A DNA stretch of 64,000 nucleotides from Lentisphaerae bacterium GWF2_49_21. GTDB lineage: Bacteria; Verrucomicrobiota; Lentisphaeria; Victivallales; GWF2-50-93. Location of the stretch: assembly GCA_001804805.1 (NCBI GenBank), contig MHBH01000066.1:1-64000 (forward strand). Reading direction: 5' to 3'. This document shows positions 26,415 through 34,872 of the stretch, in pieces. Positions within the stretch are counted from its first letter, which is position 1; every line of letters starts with the position of its first letter. The position numbers were made by a program, and so were the translations under genes. The notes under the pieces were generated by a model. The model did no database searches, was not told the DNA's origin, and worked only from the letters and a program-made list of their open reading frames with translations.

Positions 26415-27491
26415 ATGGCTAAAGTAACGATCAAGGACCTGATGGAAGCGGGTGTCCACTTCGGACATCAGACAAAACGATGGAACCCCAAGATGAAGGA
26501 ATATGTCTTCGGGGAAAAGAACGGAATCTACATAATCGACCTCACAAAAACGATGCGCCAGATCGCCGAGGCCAGCAATTTCCTCCAGAGAACCGTCATG
26601 AACGGCGGAACCATACTTTTCGTAGGGACAAAGAGGCAGTCACAGGAAGTCGTCAAGGAAGCAGCCATCAAAAGCGCCATGTCCCATGTAACTGAACGCT
26701 GGCTTGGCGGAACACTCACAAACAATACTACAATCCAGAAGAGCGTCTCAAAAATGCTCGAGTCCGACGCCATAATCGCAAATCCCGAAAACTCCGGCTT
26801 GAAGAAGAAGGAAATTTCATCCCTCCAGAGGGACACTTTGAAACAGCACAAGAACCTCGATGGTATCGTAAAGATGAAGAAACTACCCGCTGCACTTGTC
26901 ATAGTCGACATCTGCAAGGAAGATATCGCTGTAAGAGAGGCCAGGAAGCTTAAGATACCAGTTGTCGCACTCGTCGACACGAACGCCGACATCGACCTGG
27001 TCGATTATCCAATAGTTGCAAACGACGACGCCGTCAGATCCATCAAGGTCATAGTCGACGTCCTCGCCGAAAGCGTATGCTACGCCAATGAGATCTACCA
27101 GAGGGGCGCAGGAGAACGCAAGGCCGCTGAAGATGCCGAAAGGGCGGCAAGACAGGCCGAACAGAAGGATGCTCCTCCGCAGAAAAGACGTCCTCCGAGA
27201 AGAGGTGGACAAGGCGGACAGAGAAGAGATGGTGGTGGACATGGACAGAGAAGAGACGCCGGTCATGGTGCACATGGTCCGAGAAAAGCCGCAGGCGCCC
27301 CCAAGGCTCCCGAGAAGAAGGCCGCAGTTCCTGCTGCTGCTGCAGCCCCTGCAAAGGAAGCCGAAGTGAAGGCTGAAGCCGCCGCCCCTGCCGCTGAAAA
27401 AACCGCCAAGGCTGAAAAACCAAAGGCCGCCAAGAAGCCTGAAGCCAAGAAACATGACAAGCCTGCGGAAAAGACTGAAGAGAAAAAATAA
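26415..27491 (+). CDS. rpsB: 30S ribosomal protein S2 with long low-complexity tail
   Basis: The start at ATG 26415 (MAKVTIKDLMEAGVHFGHQ) has GGAGG 5 nt upstream; the frame extends upstream to 26349 but without support. The 358-aa protein has the S2 core to about residue 235, with signatures GVHFGHQTKRWNPKM and PVVALVDTNADIDLVDYPIVANDD. A tail of about 120 residues follows, first Gly/Arg/His-rich (RRGGQGGQRRDGGGHGQRR) and then Ala/Lys/Pro/Glu-rich. Normal S2 has about 230-260 aa. The tail is likely disordered and could bind RNA. It is followed by tsf, the normal order. Confidence 0.97.
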   Translation: MAKVTIKDLMEAGVHFGHQTKRWNPKMKEYVFGEKNGIYIIDLTKTMRQIAEASNFLQRTVMNGGTILFVGTKRQSQEVVKEAAIKSAMSHVTERWLGGTLTNNTTIQKSVSKMLESDAIIANPENSGLKKKEISSLQRDTLKQHKNLDGIVKMKKLPAALVIVDICKEDIAVREARKLKIPVVALVDTNADIDLVDYPIVANDDAVRSIKVIVDVLAESVCYANEIYQRGAGERKAAEDAERAARQAEQKDAPPQKRRPPRRGGQGGQRRDGGGHGQRRDAGHGAHGPRKAAGAPKAPEKKAAVPAAAAAPAKEAEVKAEAAAPAAEKTAKAEKPKAAKKPEAKKHDKPAEKTEEKK

Positions 27492-27516
27492 CTGAATAAT
27501 GGAGATATGAATATTT

Positions 27517-28320
27517 ATGGCTGAGATAAGTGCATTACAGGTCAAGGAACTCCGCGAGAAGACGGGCGCAGGCATGATGGACTGCCGCAAGGCCCTCGTC
27601 GATACGAATGGAAATATGGAAAACGCAGTTGACATCCTCAGGAAATCCGGTGCCGCCAAGGCAGAAAAGAAGGCTAGCAGGACCGTCAAGGAGGGAATCA
27701 TCTCCTCCTGCATCAGCGGAAACAAGGGAACCCTTGTTGAAGTCCTCTGCGAAACAGATTTCGTGGCGAAGAACGAGAAGTTCCGCGAATTCGTCAAGGG
27801 CATTGCCAGCAACACTGCGAATATTCCCGGCGACGGCGACGTCATCGCGAAAGTCGTTGAAAAAGAGAAGGAAGCCCTCACCCAGAACATAGCTGTCACA
27901 GGCGAGAACATGCAGATCCGCCGTGCCGTGAAATGGGAGAGCAAAGGCACATGCGCAATGTACCTCCACATGGGCGGAAAGATCGGCGTCATGATCGATG
28001 TCGAAGGCAATATTTCCAATACTGCCGCCCTTAACGACATCTGCATGCACATCGCCGCGTTCAAGCCCCAGTACCTGAATCCGGAAAGCATCCCTGCAGA
28101 CATCATCACCAAGGAGAAGGAAATCGCGGCAGCACAGCTCGGAGACAAGCCGGCTGCAATGCTCGAGAAGATCCTCCTGGGCAAGATCAACAAATGGTAC
28201 ACCGAAGTCTGCCTGACAAAACAGCCCTGGCTCAGGGACGACAAGCAGTCCGTCGAAAAAGCCAATCCGGGCGTTGTCATCAAACGTTTCCTCCGCTGGG
28301 AAGTCGGCGAGGAGATCTGA
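27517..28320 (+). CDS. tsf: Translation elongation factor Ts
   Basis: The 267-aa nucleotide exchange factor recycles EF-Tu. It has the N-terminal UBA-like module with ELREKTGAGMMDCRKAL and the core motif LCETDFVAKNEKF that inserts into EF-Tu. The C-terminal core subdomains end in WYTEVCLTKQPWL. It follows rpsB by 25 nt and is closed by a strong terminator. Confidence 0.97.
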   Translation: MAEISALQVKELREKTGAGMMDCRKALVDTNGNMENAVDILRKSGAAKAEKKASRTVKEGIISSCISGNKGTLVEVLCETDFVAKNEKFREFVKGIASNTANIPGDGDVIAKVVEKEKEALTQNIAVTGENMQIRRAVKWESKGTCAMYLHMGGKIGVMIDVEGNISNTAALNDICMHIAAFKPQYLNPESIPADIITKEKEIAAAQLGDKPAAMLEKILLGKINKWYTEVCLTKQPWLRDDKQSVEKANPGVVIKRFLRWEVGEEI

Positions 28321-28342
28321 ATGTTGCGAGATTCGCAAATCC

Positions 28343-28372
28343 AAAAGCCCGCCATCCGGCGGGCTTTTTTTT
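28343..28372 (+). terminator. Rho-independent terminator of rpsB-tsf
   Basis: A 10-bp GC-rich stem (aaagcccgcc with ggcgggcttt, loop atcc) is followed by an eight-T tract. Confidence 0.9.
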
Positions 28373-28379
28373 GCCTGAT

Positions 28380-28407
28380 TTGAAAAATCGCATGTAATTG
28401 ATATCTT
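28380..28407 (+). promoter_or_regulatory. Promoter candidate of the toxin-antitoxin pair
   Basis: TTGAAA (28380-28385) and TATCTT (28402-28407), spaced 16 bp, lie just before the antitoxin ATG at 28414. The short distance would give a nearly leaderless mRNA. Confidence 0.4.
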
Positions 28408-28413
28408 AATACT

Positions 28414-28644
28414 ATGACTAAAACAATGGAACAAGTAATGGATCAGGCTCTTGGACTCCCCGTCCAGGCAAGGGCCTTTATCGCGGAAAAACTTCTTGAA
28501 AGCCTTGATTCCGGAGACAATTTCGAAATATCCCCGAAATGGAAAAAGGAAATAAGAAAAAGATGCCAGGAAATTGACAAGGGGCTTGTTGAACTGGTTC
28601 CAGCGGAAAGAGTTTTTGAAGAGGCTTTCAGGAGAATTGGATGA
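28414..28644 (+). CDS. Antitoxin of the putative addiction-module component family
   Basis: The 76-aa protein resembles the addiction-module component family (PF09720 type): an N-terminal MEQVMDQALGLPVQARAFIAEKLLESLD helix region followed by W(K)KEI-RRCQEID-G and a C-terminal VPAERVFEEA-RR segment. It would bind and neutralise the toxin encoded next and repress the operon. It overlaps the toxin gene by 4 nt (ATGA). Confidence 0.85.
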   Translation: MTKTMEQVMDQALGLPVQARAFIAEKLLESLDSGDNFEISPKWKKEIRKRCQEIDKGLVELVPAERVFEEAFRRIG

Positions 28645-28940
28645 AATCCGTCAAATTTCATCCGCAATCTCAAATAGAGCTGTTTGAGGCGGCTCAGTAT
28701 TATGAAAACCAGCAGAAAGATCTTGGCAAAAGATTCCTTCTCTCACTCCAGGACTCCATCTTAAGCATTCAAATTAATCCGCTTGTTTACCAACTCGCCG
28801 ATGACAATTTCCGAAAATGCCGTGTCAGCAAATTCCCTTATGGCATTGTATTTCGCGAAGGAAAGTATTCCATTGAAATAATCGCCGTCATCCACCTGAA
28901 ACGCAGGCCGGGTTACTGGAAAAAGAGAATTCTGGATTAA
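28641..28940 (+). CDS. RelE/ParE-family toxin
   Basis: The 99-aa protein is a RelE/ParE-superfamily toxin: SVKFHPQSQIELFEAAQYYENQ, LGKRFLLSLQDSI, RVSKFPYGIVFR and a C-terminal IAVIHLKRRPGYWKKR. The pattern is closer to ParE (gyrase inhibitor type) than to ribosome-cutting RelE, but this is not certain. The antitoxin gene lies directly upstream with an overlap, the standard type II layout. Confidence 0.88.
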   Translation: MKSVKFHPQSQIELFEAAQYYENQQKDLGKRFLLSLQDSILSIQINPLVYQLADDNFRKCRVSKFPYGIVFREGKYSIEIIAVIHLKRRPGYWKKRILD

Positions 28941-29025
28941 TCTATCTTGCCCCTGTCCTCTTCAAATGATAGATTATACAGTATAGGAAATTGAATTTTA
29001 GTAATCTTTATGATTGCGTCGCAAT

Positions 29026-29129
29026 CTTTTGGAGTGCGCAGTGTCAGCTGCGCTTTTGGTTTGTCTTAAAGCGGTGTCCCGAGAGCCGTTGTCCTCGGGA
29101 TGTAGCACTTACACACCGCACTCCGAAAG
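29026..29129. repeat. Inverted-repeat element upstream of the small membrane protein
   Basis: The ends cttttggagtgcgcagtgt (29026-29044) and acaccgcactccgaaag (29113-29129) are imperfect inverted repeats. Inside lies the hairpin tcccgag/ctcggga. Nothing is encoded. Confidence 0.5.
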
Positions 29130-29205
29130 ACGCTCCGCGTCAAAAATCCGGCGAAGGCTATTATTTCATATCAAGTTGAAGCTTATACTCCAAGGGGGGG
29201 GATAA

Positions 29206-29688
29206 ATGAACGCTGAACCTGTTCCAGCCTTGAATCTTTCTCTTTCCAACAGTATTTCTACATCCTGCTGGAGACCGACTGCGTCTGCCGTTTTTCTTTT
29301 ACTATGGGAGGTATTCGCCTGTATTGTCATTTTAATCCTGTTCTTCATCTGCATCAAGATGTTGATGAAAAAGGATATGGCTCCTAAAGAAATTGGCAAG
29401 GTTGAATATTTGAAGACCATTCTCAGATTCCTTGTCCTTTCACTCTTTGGTTCATGGATTGTAGTTTTCACCCTCACGCTCTACTATAATTCATTGAATA
29501 TCATCTATTGGTGGCCAATTAAGGAATTAAGCGATACTCTGAAAGAAATGCTGAAAGCCAACCTTGACCCTATAGTTTATTTTTCATATGCTTTTTTCTA
29601 TGGCACCTTGCTCCTCGGATTTGTCGAGATAGTCTTCGCCTACCGGAAAAGGGTCCTGAAAGAGAATGCCAAACCAATGTCGGACTAA
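29206..29688 (+). CDS. Hypothetical membrane protein
   Basis: The 160-aa protein has three predicted membrane helices (about residues 27-53, 69-97 and 120-146) with charged loops and a Lys-rich end. It is not recognised. The ATG is preceded by a G-rich ribosome site (aaggggggggataa). It stands alone between an inverted-repeat element and the RdgC-like gene, so the context gives no role. Confidence 0.6.
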   Translation: MNAEPVPALNLSLSNSISTSCWRPTASAVFLLLWEVFACIVILILFFICIKMLMKKDMAPKEIGKVEYLKTILRFLVLSLFGSWIVVFTLTLYYNSLNIIYWWPIKELSDTLKEMLKANLDPIVYFSYAFFYGTLLLGFVEIVFAYRKRVLKENAKPMSD

Positions 29689-29863
29689 AGTCCAACCTAC
29701 TTTTACAGACACAGGCCTTGCGGGCTTGGCTACAAACGAATTCCTTGGATAAATCTTTCAAACTGAAATAGAAATTGTTGGAATGTTATATAGATTAAAC
29801 CGATTTTACGAAAACTAATCGCGGACAAGAATGTCCACGTTACTTAATTAAGGAGCCATGCAC

Positions 29864-30958
29864 ATGTCATTTGAAAGAGGATCATTTGCGCTTACAATCT
29901 TACGTCTTCCTGAGAAGCTTCCCAACGACGCCCTTGAACTTTTCGAGTCCAAGGCCGCCGGAAAATTGGACAATGTCAAGGATGAGCAGTCGGTCGGCTG
30001 GGTCAGCGGAAGGCATCTGCTTGAAAGCAGCATCAACGAGGGAACCGCCCTCTGCGGCGGTCACTTCTATCTCAACCTGCGTACGGCCCAGCGCAAGATC
30101 CCTGCATCCCTGCTCAACGCAGAATGCCGCAAGGAGGAGCTTGCATACATGCAGATGAACAAACTGCTCTTTGTACCGAACAAGGTCCGCAGGCAGATCA
30201 AGAAGGACATCGAGGAGAAGCGTATCATGAGCATGCCTCCGATGATCTCTGGAATCCCATTTGTGATCGACAAGACCTCCGGCATGCTTTATCTCGGAAC
30301 ATCGTCACCGAAGAAAATGGATACATTTCTGAGTTTTTTCCAGGACACCTTCAAGATGGAGCCGGTCCAGGTCGGAATTTATGACATGATGTTCAGGATG
30401 TTCAAGCAGGACGTCGACGCGCTTAGGCCAGTAAGGTTCTCGAAGAACTGCAAAGCTGAATCAAATCCCGGCAGGGATTTTGTCACATGGCTCTGGTTCT
30501 ACAGCGAGGAAATGGGCGGAAAGCTCAAGACAAAGGATTTCGGCGAATTTGAAATCATGATCGAAGGCCCGATCACTTTCGCGCTCAGCGACGAGGCTGA
30601 AGGTTCGGGAGAGACCGTCGTCCGCAAGGGAAATCCCCTCAGGAGCGCGGAAGCCAAGGCCGCTCTCGACGTCGGCAAGAAGATCAAGAAGGCGAAGTTC
30701 ACGCTTGCACGCGACAAGGAAATATGGTCAGGTTCAATCGATGCCGACCTTCTGACATTCAGCGGACTCAAACTTCCCGAAGGCGAAAAGCTCGATGATC
30801 CGGGCAGCGTATTCGCGGAACGCGTCAATCTCCTGCACATCTTCCAGAACGTGGTACAGGAATATTTCAGGCTCTTCGCATCATCTGTCAGAGGCGAAAA
30901 ATGGTCGAAGGACGAAGCCGACATCCTCAAGTGGAGCACGGAGAAGAAGGCTTATTAA
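29864..30958 (+). CDS. rdgC: RdgC-like recombination-associated protein
   Basis: The protein has about 364 aa from ATG 29864 (AAGGAG 8 nt upstream; a second ATG at 29858 is nearer to the site). It resembles RdgC by order of elements: an N-terminal strand followed by VGWVSGRHLLE, LRTAQRKIPASLLNAEC, LFVPNKVRRQIKKDIEEK...MPPMISGIPFVIDKTSGMLYLGTSSPKKMDTFLSFF, then DFVTWLWFYSEE and a C-terminal part with FTLARDKEIWSGSIDADLLTFSGLKLPEG. RdgC forms a ring on DNA and limits RecA. The match is to the fold-level pattern and is not strong in every block. Confidence 0.62.
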   Translation: MSFERGSFALTILRLPEKLPNDALELFESKAAGKLDNVKDEQSVGWVSGRHLLESSINEGTALCGGHFYLNLRTAQRKIPASLLNAECRKEELAYMQMNKLLFVPNKVRRQIKKDIEEKRIMSMPPMISGIPFVIDKTSGMLYLGTSSPKKMDTFLSFFQDTFKMEPVQVGIYDMMFRMFKQDVDALRPVRFSKNCKAESNPGRDFVTWLWFYSEEMGGKLKTKDFGEFEIMIEGPITFALSDEAEGSGETVVRKGNPLRSAEAKAALDVGKKIKKAKFTLARDKEIWSGSIDADLLTFSGLKLPEGEKLDDPGSVFAERVNLLHIFQNVVQEYFRLFASSVRGEKWSKDEADILKWSTEKKAY

Positions 30959-30959
30959 A

Positions 30960-31003
30960 GATTGTAACTCGATACTGGAAACTTGATACTGGATACTGGA
31001 AAT
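30960..31003 (+). repeat. GATACTGGAAACT phrase repeat, copy 2
   Basis: Three variants of the phrase gatactggaaactt follow the RdgC stop codon directly. The same text lies at the end of the Gfo/Idh gene at 23469-23512. Confidence 0.6.
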
Positions 31004-31056
31004 TTGGAGCCTATTCTGATTTCAAGTAAAAGTCTCACCTGCGATTTATCTATGGA

Positions 31057-31162
31057 TTTTGTTCGTAGTTAAGCCCGTGAGGGCTGTTCTTACTCTTACG
31101 AGCAGTCATGTGCTTCAGCATATACTTTAAGAACATGTCTTGCGACATTGACTACAAACAAA
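31057..31162. repeat. Inverted-repeat element with TTTGT-CGTAGTT ends
   Basis: The ends ttttgttcgtagttaag (31057) and attgactacaaacaaa (31147-31162) are inverted repeats. A related pair lies at 45485-45557 (tgtttgtagttaacgc and gcttgactacgaaca). Internal short palindromes include aagcccgtgagggct. Confidence 0.5.
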
Positions 31163-31193
31163 TCCCAAACTATTTCCCGCTGGCAAGTGCGAA

Positions 31194-31219
31194 TTATTGC
31201 CGGCAAGATGCCGGCGCTC
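31194..31219. repeat. Partial GGAGCGCC-family unit
   Basis: The half unit attgccggcaagatgccggc plus gctcc matches the right half of the unit at 23367-23422. Confidence 0.5.
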
Positions 31220-31220
31220 C

Positions 31221-31243
31221 GAAAAACAGGCTGGAAAGCCTGT
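31221..31243 (-). terminator. Terminator of dxs
   Basis: Immediately after the dxs stop, the minus strand forms acaggcttt-ccagcctgt (stem acaggct/agcctgt) followed by five T. The same hairpin words occur after ppx. Confidence 0.7.
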
Positions 31244-31244
31244 C

Positions 31245-33098
31245 TTACTTAAGAATCTCTGCAGCGATTGCTTCGGCGGTGAAACCGCTTTTCTTCCTGA
31301 TGCCGGCTATCGTTCCATGTGGAATTACGTCATTGCCCCATCCAAAATGAAAGACACCTTTGTGTCCGGCTTTAATGAGCGTTTCATCCACAATGCTTCC
31401 GAGTCCGCCCTGGATCTGGCAGTCCTCGATCGTGGCGACAGGCATTTTTGCGGCATGCTGGAGAAGAAGATCGTTGTCAAACGGTTTCATGAATCTTGCG
31501 TTCACAACAGTTGCAGTTTTTCCTGATTTGGCAAGTATCTCAGCGACTTCAATTGCCGTTGAAAGTTCCCTTCCAGAAGCCCAGATCGCAATATCCTTCC
31601 CTTCCTTGAGGACAAAAGATTTTCCCCAGGGAATCAATTCAACCGGTTCTGTCCCTGGTTTTCTCACTGCTGATCCTCTCGGATATCTTATTACGACAGG
31701 CTCCTTCCTTTCATACGCCGTGAAAAGCATGTTGCGAAGTTCGCAGCCGTCTGCAGGACAGAGTATCGAAATGTTCGGCATGTTCCTCAGGAACGAAAGG
31801 TCATGGATTCCGTGGTGCGTGGCGCCGTCCTCGACGATTCCGCTGCGATCTTCGCAAATTATGACCGGAAGTTTCTGGAGGCAGACGTCGTGGAGGACAT
31901 AATCGAGCGCCCTTTGGAGGAAGGTGGAATAGATTGCGACGACAGGGACAAATCCCTGAGTCGCCATTCCTGCTGCAAAGACGATCGCATGCTCCTCGGC
32001 GATACCGACATCGAAGAATTTGTCGGGATATTTCTTTGAGAACTCAAGAAGGCCGGTTCCTGTGCACATTCCTGCGGTGATCGCAACTACATTCTTTTGT
32101 TTCTCAGCCAGCTCTGAAACCGCATTCCCGAAAACTGTTGAGAATGAAGGCATAGAAGAACCGTTGATAGCTTCGCCGGTTTCCGGATCAAAGCTCGCAA
32201 GACCGTGGAATTTCTCCGGTGCGTCCTCGGCAAGCTTGTAGCCACGGCCTTTTTCTGTTATGACATGGACGATCACCGGCTTTTCAAATTCCCTGACTCC
32301 TTCGAAGGTCCTCGTCATTTCCTCTATGTTGTGCCCGTCGATGGGGCCGACGTAACGGAATCCGAGCTCTTCAAAAAGAACGCCTGGAACGAGTATGCTC
32401 TTGGTGGCCTCCTCGAATTTACCTATCATGCCGGTAATGGTCGAACCGACGCGCGGAATCTTCTCGACAAAGGTCCTTGCGGCATTCTTGAACTTGTTAT
32501 ATCCGCGGCCGGTGATGATCCTGTTGAGGTAGCGCGACATGCCGCCGACGTTCTTGGATATGGACATCTTATTGTCATTGAGTATGATTATGAAATCCTT
32601 CGTTGTTTCGGCGACATGGTTGAGGGCTTCGAAGGAGACACCGCAGTTGAGGGAGCCGTCTCCGACGACCGCCACAATTTTTTCCTTTCCGTTCTTCCTG
32701 TCACGTGCCGCCGCCATGCCAAGCGCCGCGGAGATCGCCGTACCGGCGTGCCCTGCCCCGAAAACATCATATTCTGATTCGTCTCGGGAAAGGAAGCCGA
32801 GGCATCCCTCGTCCATGCGTAGCGTCTTGAAGAACTCCCTCCTGCCCGTGAGGATCTTGTGGACGTAGGCCTGGTGCCCGATATCCCAGACAATCTTATC
32901 CTCAGGCATCTTGAACGCGCAGTGGAGCGCGATTGTAAGTTCTACGACGCCCAAGTTCGGGGCGAGATGTCCGCCGTTCTTCGAAATGACATCTATCAGT
33001 TCGTCGCGGATCTCTCCTGCAAGCTGTTCCTTCGCCTCAAATGTAAGAATCCTGAGATCTGCGGGACTGCCTATCTTATCTAAAATTTTTGTTTCCAT
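31245..33098 (-). CDS. dxs: 1-deoxy-D-xylulose-5-phosphate synthase
   Basis: The 617-aa thiamine-diphosphate enzyme condenses pyruvate and glyceraldehyde 3-phosphate in the first step of the MEP isoprenoid pathway. The ThDP-binding motif is VGDGSLNCGVSFEALNHV with the preceding GHAGTAISAALGMA. The pyrimidine-domain glutamate lies in DVGIAEEHAIVFAAGMA. The C-terminal transketolase domain is complete. Length matches the family. It is divergent from the ppx/gppA gene and closed by a hairpin terminator. Confidence 0.97.
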   Translation of the reverse strand: METKILDKIGSPADLRILTFEAKEQLAGEIRDELIDVISKNGGHLAPNLGVVELTIALHCAFKMPEDKIVWDIGHQAYVHKILTGRREFFKTLRMDEGCLGFLSRDESEYDVFGAGHAGTAISAALGMAAARDRKNGKEKIVAVVGDGSLNCGVSFEALNHVAETTKDFIIILNDNKMSISKNVGGMSRYLNRIITGRGYNKFKNAARTFVEKIPRVGSTITGMIGKFEEATKSILVPGVLFEELGFRYVGPIDGHNIEEMTRTFEGVREFEKPVIVHVITEKGRGYKLAEDAPEKFHGLASFDPETGEAINGSSMPSFSTVFGNAVSELAEKQKNVVAITAGMCTGTGLLEFSKKYPDKFFDVGIAEEHAIVFAAGMATQGFVPVVAIYSTFLQRALDYVLHDVCLQKLPVIICEDRSGIVEDGATHHGIHDLSFLRNMPNISILCPADGCELRNMLFTAYERKEPVVIRYPRGSAVRKPGTEPVELIPWGKSFVLKEGKDIAIWASGRELSTAIEVAEILAKSGKTATVVNARFMKPFDNDLLLQHAAKMPVATIEDCQIQGGLGSIVDETLIKAGHKGVFHFGWGNDVIPHGTIAGIRKKSGFTAEAIAAEILK

Positions 33099-33100
33099 AA

Positions 33101-33137
33101 ATTCATCCCGAGTTCCATTATTGTACTCGGAATGAAT
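33101..33137. promoter_or_regulatory. Inverted repeat just upstream of dxs
   Basis: The arms attcatcccgagt and actcggaatgaat (12 of 13 pairs, 11-nt loop) lie a few bases upstream of the dxs ATG, in its 5-prime leader. They could be an operator or an attenuating hairpin. Confidence 0.4.
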
Positions 33138-33163
33138 CTACATTGTGTTAAAAAACAATTCAA

Positions 33164-33186
33164 ATAAGGGAACAGGGTTCCCTTAT
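33164..33186. promoter_or_regulatory. Perfect 10-bp hairpin in the dxs-ppx gap
   Basis: The arms ataagggaac and gttcccttat are complementary with a 3-nt loop. Placed between divergent genes it cannot be a terminator for either, so an operator is more likely. Confidence 0.4.
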
Positions 33187-33263
33187 GATTTGGAAAATCT
33201 CAATTGGAGAGGTATCTTATTCACCCTTGCAGAAGTATTCATTGACCAAGGCCACAGAATCCC

Positions 33264-34805
33264 ATGAAAATACAGAAAAAAGATGGAAAAACGCTGTTTT
33301 CAGTGATCGACCTCGGATCTCATTCCGTCAGGATGGAGATTGTACAGATCTCCGCCGACGGCAATTGCGAAGTTTTGGAGAATGTCTCAAATGTCATCCC
33401 CATCGGCAGGGATGTCTTCACGAACAGCACGATCTCACCGGAAAGCACGGCTCTCGTCGCGAAAATACTCTGTGACTACCAGAAGATAATGAAGGGGTAC
33501 GGTGTCGAGTCGTTCAAGGCCGTGGCGACAAGCGCTGTCAGGGAGGCGGACAACCGGGATCTTTTCCTGGAAAGGATCGAGCATCTGAGCGGAATCCGGC
33601 TTGACGTCCTGGAGGCCTCGGAGGAAGTAAGGCTCATCTATCTTGCGGTGAAGGACACCCTCGAGAAAAAATATCCCCTGTCAAAACAGGATGCCGTGAT
33701 CTGCATAATCGGGACAGGCTCCACACATATAGTCCTCGTACAGGATGGAAAAGTGAGCAGCGCCGAATCGTTCAGGATTGGAACCCTGAGGCTCTACGAG
33801 GAGATCGGAACAGCGACAGGTGGAAAAAAGGCCAAGGACATAATCGACATCTTCGTGGGATGCGTGGTCGATGACATCTCCAAGAATTATCCCAAGAGCA
33901 AGAAACCAAGCCTCTTCGTGGCCGTCGGCGCGCCTGTCAGGGCCCTTCTCGGCACCTTCAGCGGTGAGAAGCAGGAGCAGAGGATACTCTCAGTCTCGAA
34001 AAAGGCGCTTGAAACTGTCCGCGCATCAGTCGCCGGAATTCCCTCGGAGAAACTTGCTGAGACATACAAGCTTTCAGATCTGATCGCCCAGAGCCTGGAG
34101 CCGTGCTGCGACATACTGGAACATTTCATAGAGATCACCGACGCACAGAAGCTGTATGTGCCGATGATAAGCACCAGGGATGCAATGATAGACGAAGTCT
34201 CCAGGGAGCTTGCGGGCAAGGAGGATCCATTCATTCCGGACATCATCTCCTCAGCGGAATTCCTAGGGGAGAAATACAGCTATGACGCCGGCCACGCGAG
34301 ATGCGTAACGGACATCGCCCTTTCCATTTTTGACGCCATGCAGCCCGTGCACGGGATCAAAGGCAATGGCAGGCTCCTCTTCGAAGTCGCCGGAATACTG
34401 CATGATATCGGCCAGTATGTGAACAATCGCCAGCATCACAAGCATTCATATTATCTGATAAGCAACAGCCAGCTTCCGGGAATCTCCCCTGATGATCTCG
34501 AGGTTGTTGCAATGATCTCACGTTATCACCGCCGGGGACTGCCCAAGGAATCGCATCTGGAATATATGGCGCTTCCATCTGATAAAAGGGTGCTCGTGAA
34601 CAAGCTGGCCGGAATCCTGAGGGTCGCCGACGCACTCGACCGCTCGCACAGCCACAAGATACGCAATATAAAGGCCTCGTATGACAACGAGAATCTGACT
34701 ATCAAGACAAATGCCTCGTTCGATCTGACGCTGGAAGGGATGGAGATGAAGAAGAAGGACAACCTCTTCTATGAAACCTTCGGGCTGAGAGTGGTGGTGG
34801 AGTAA
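33264..34805 (+). CDS. Exopolyphosphatase/guanosine pentaphosphate phosphohydrolase with HD domain
   Basis: The 513-aa Ppx/GppA protein has an actin-like ATPase-fold phosphatase (about residues 10-310) with the start FSVIDLGSHSVRMEIV and phosphate loop CIIGTGSTHIVLV. An HD domain follows (about 330-480) with HARCVTDIALSIF, LLFEVAGILHDIGQYVN and HHKHSYYLI. It degrades polyphosphate or pppGpp. The DIGTGSTEL-type loop is slightly altered (IIGTGSTHI). ppk follows 67 nt later, so synthesis and breakdown of polyphosphate are encoded together. Confidence 0.92.
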   Translation: MKIQKKDGKTLFSVIDLGSHSVRMEIVQISADGNCEVLENVSNVIPIGRDVFTNSTISPESTALVAKILCDYQKIMKGYGVESFKAVATSAVREADNRDLFLERIEHLSGIRLDVLEASEEVRLIYLAVKDTLEKKYPLSKQDAVICIIGTGSTHIVLVQDGKVSSAESFRIGTLRLYEEIGTATGGKKAKDIIDIFVGCVVDDISKNYPKSKKPSLFVAVGAPVRALLGTFSGEKQEQRILSVSKKALETVRASVAGIPSEKLAETYKLSDLIAQSLEPCCDILEHFIEITDAQKLYVPMISTRDAMIDEVSRELAGKEDPFIPDIISSAEFLGEKYSYDAGHARCVTDIALSIFDAMQPVHGIKGNGRLLFEVAGILHDIGQYVNNRQHHKHSYYLISNSQLPGISPDDLEVVAMISRYHRRGLPKESHLEYMALPSDKRVLVNKLAGILRVADALDRSHSHKIRNIKASYDNENLTIKTNASFDLTLEGMEMKKKDNLFYETFGLRVVVE

Positions 34806-34872
34806 GTAAGGCGGGCTTTCCAGCCCGCCAGCTAAAGGAATTTTTGACAGGCTGAAAAGCCTGCCGTACTTT
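34806..34872 (+). repeat. Double-hairpin repeat between ppx and ppk
   Basis: Hairpins ggcgggctttccagcccgcc (34810-34829) and caggctgaaaagcctg (34848-34863) sit between end words gtaag and gtactt. The unit starts at the ppx stop and runs up to the ppk ATG, so ppk has no recognisable ribosome site. Confidence 0.65.

Noticed and set aside
26883-28355. 490-aa open frame on the minus strand across rpsB and tsf
   Set aside because: It is the antisense shadow of two certain ribosomal genes and has no ribosome site or recognisable domain.
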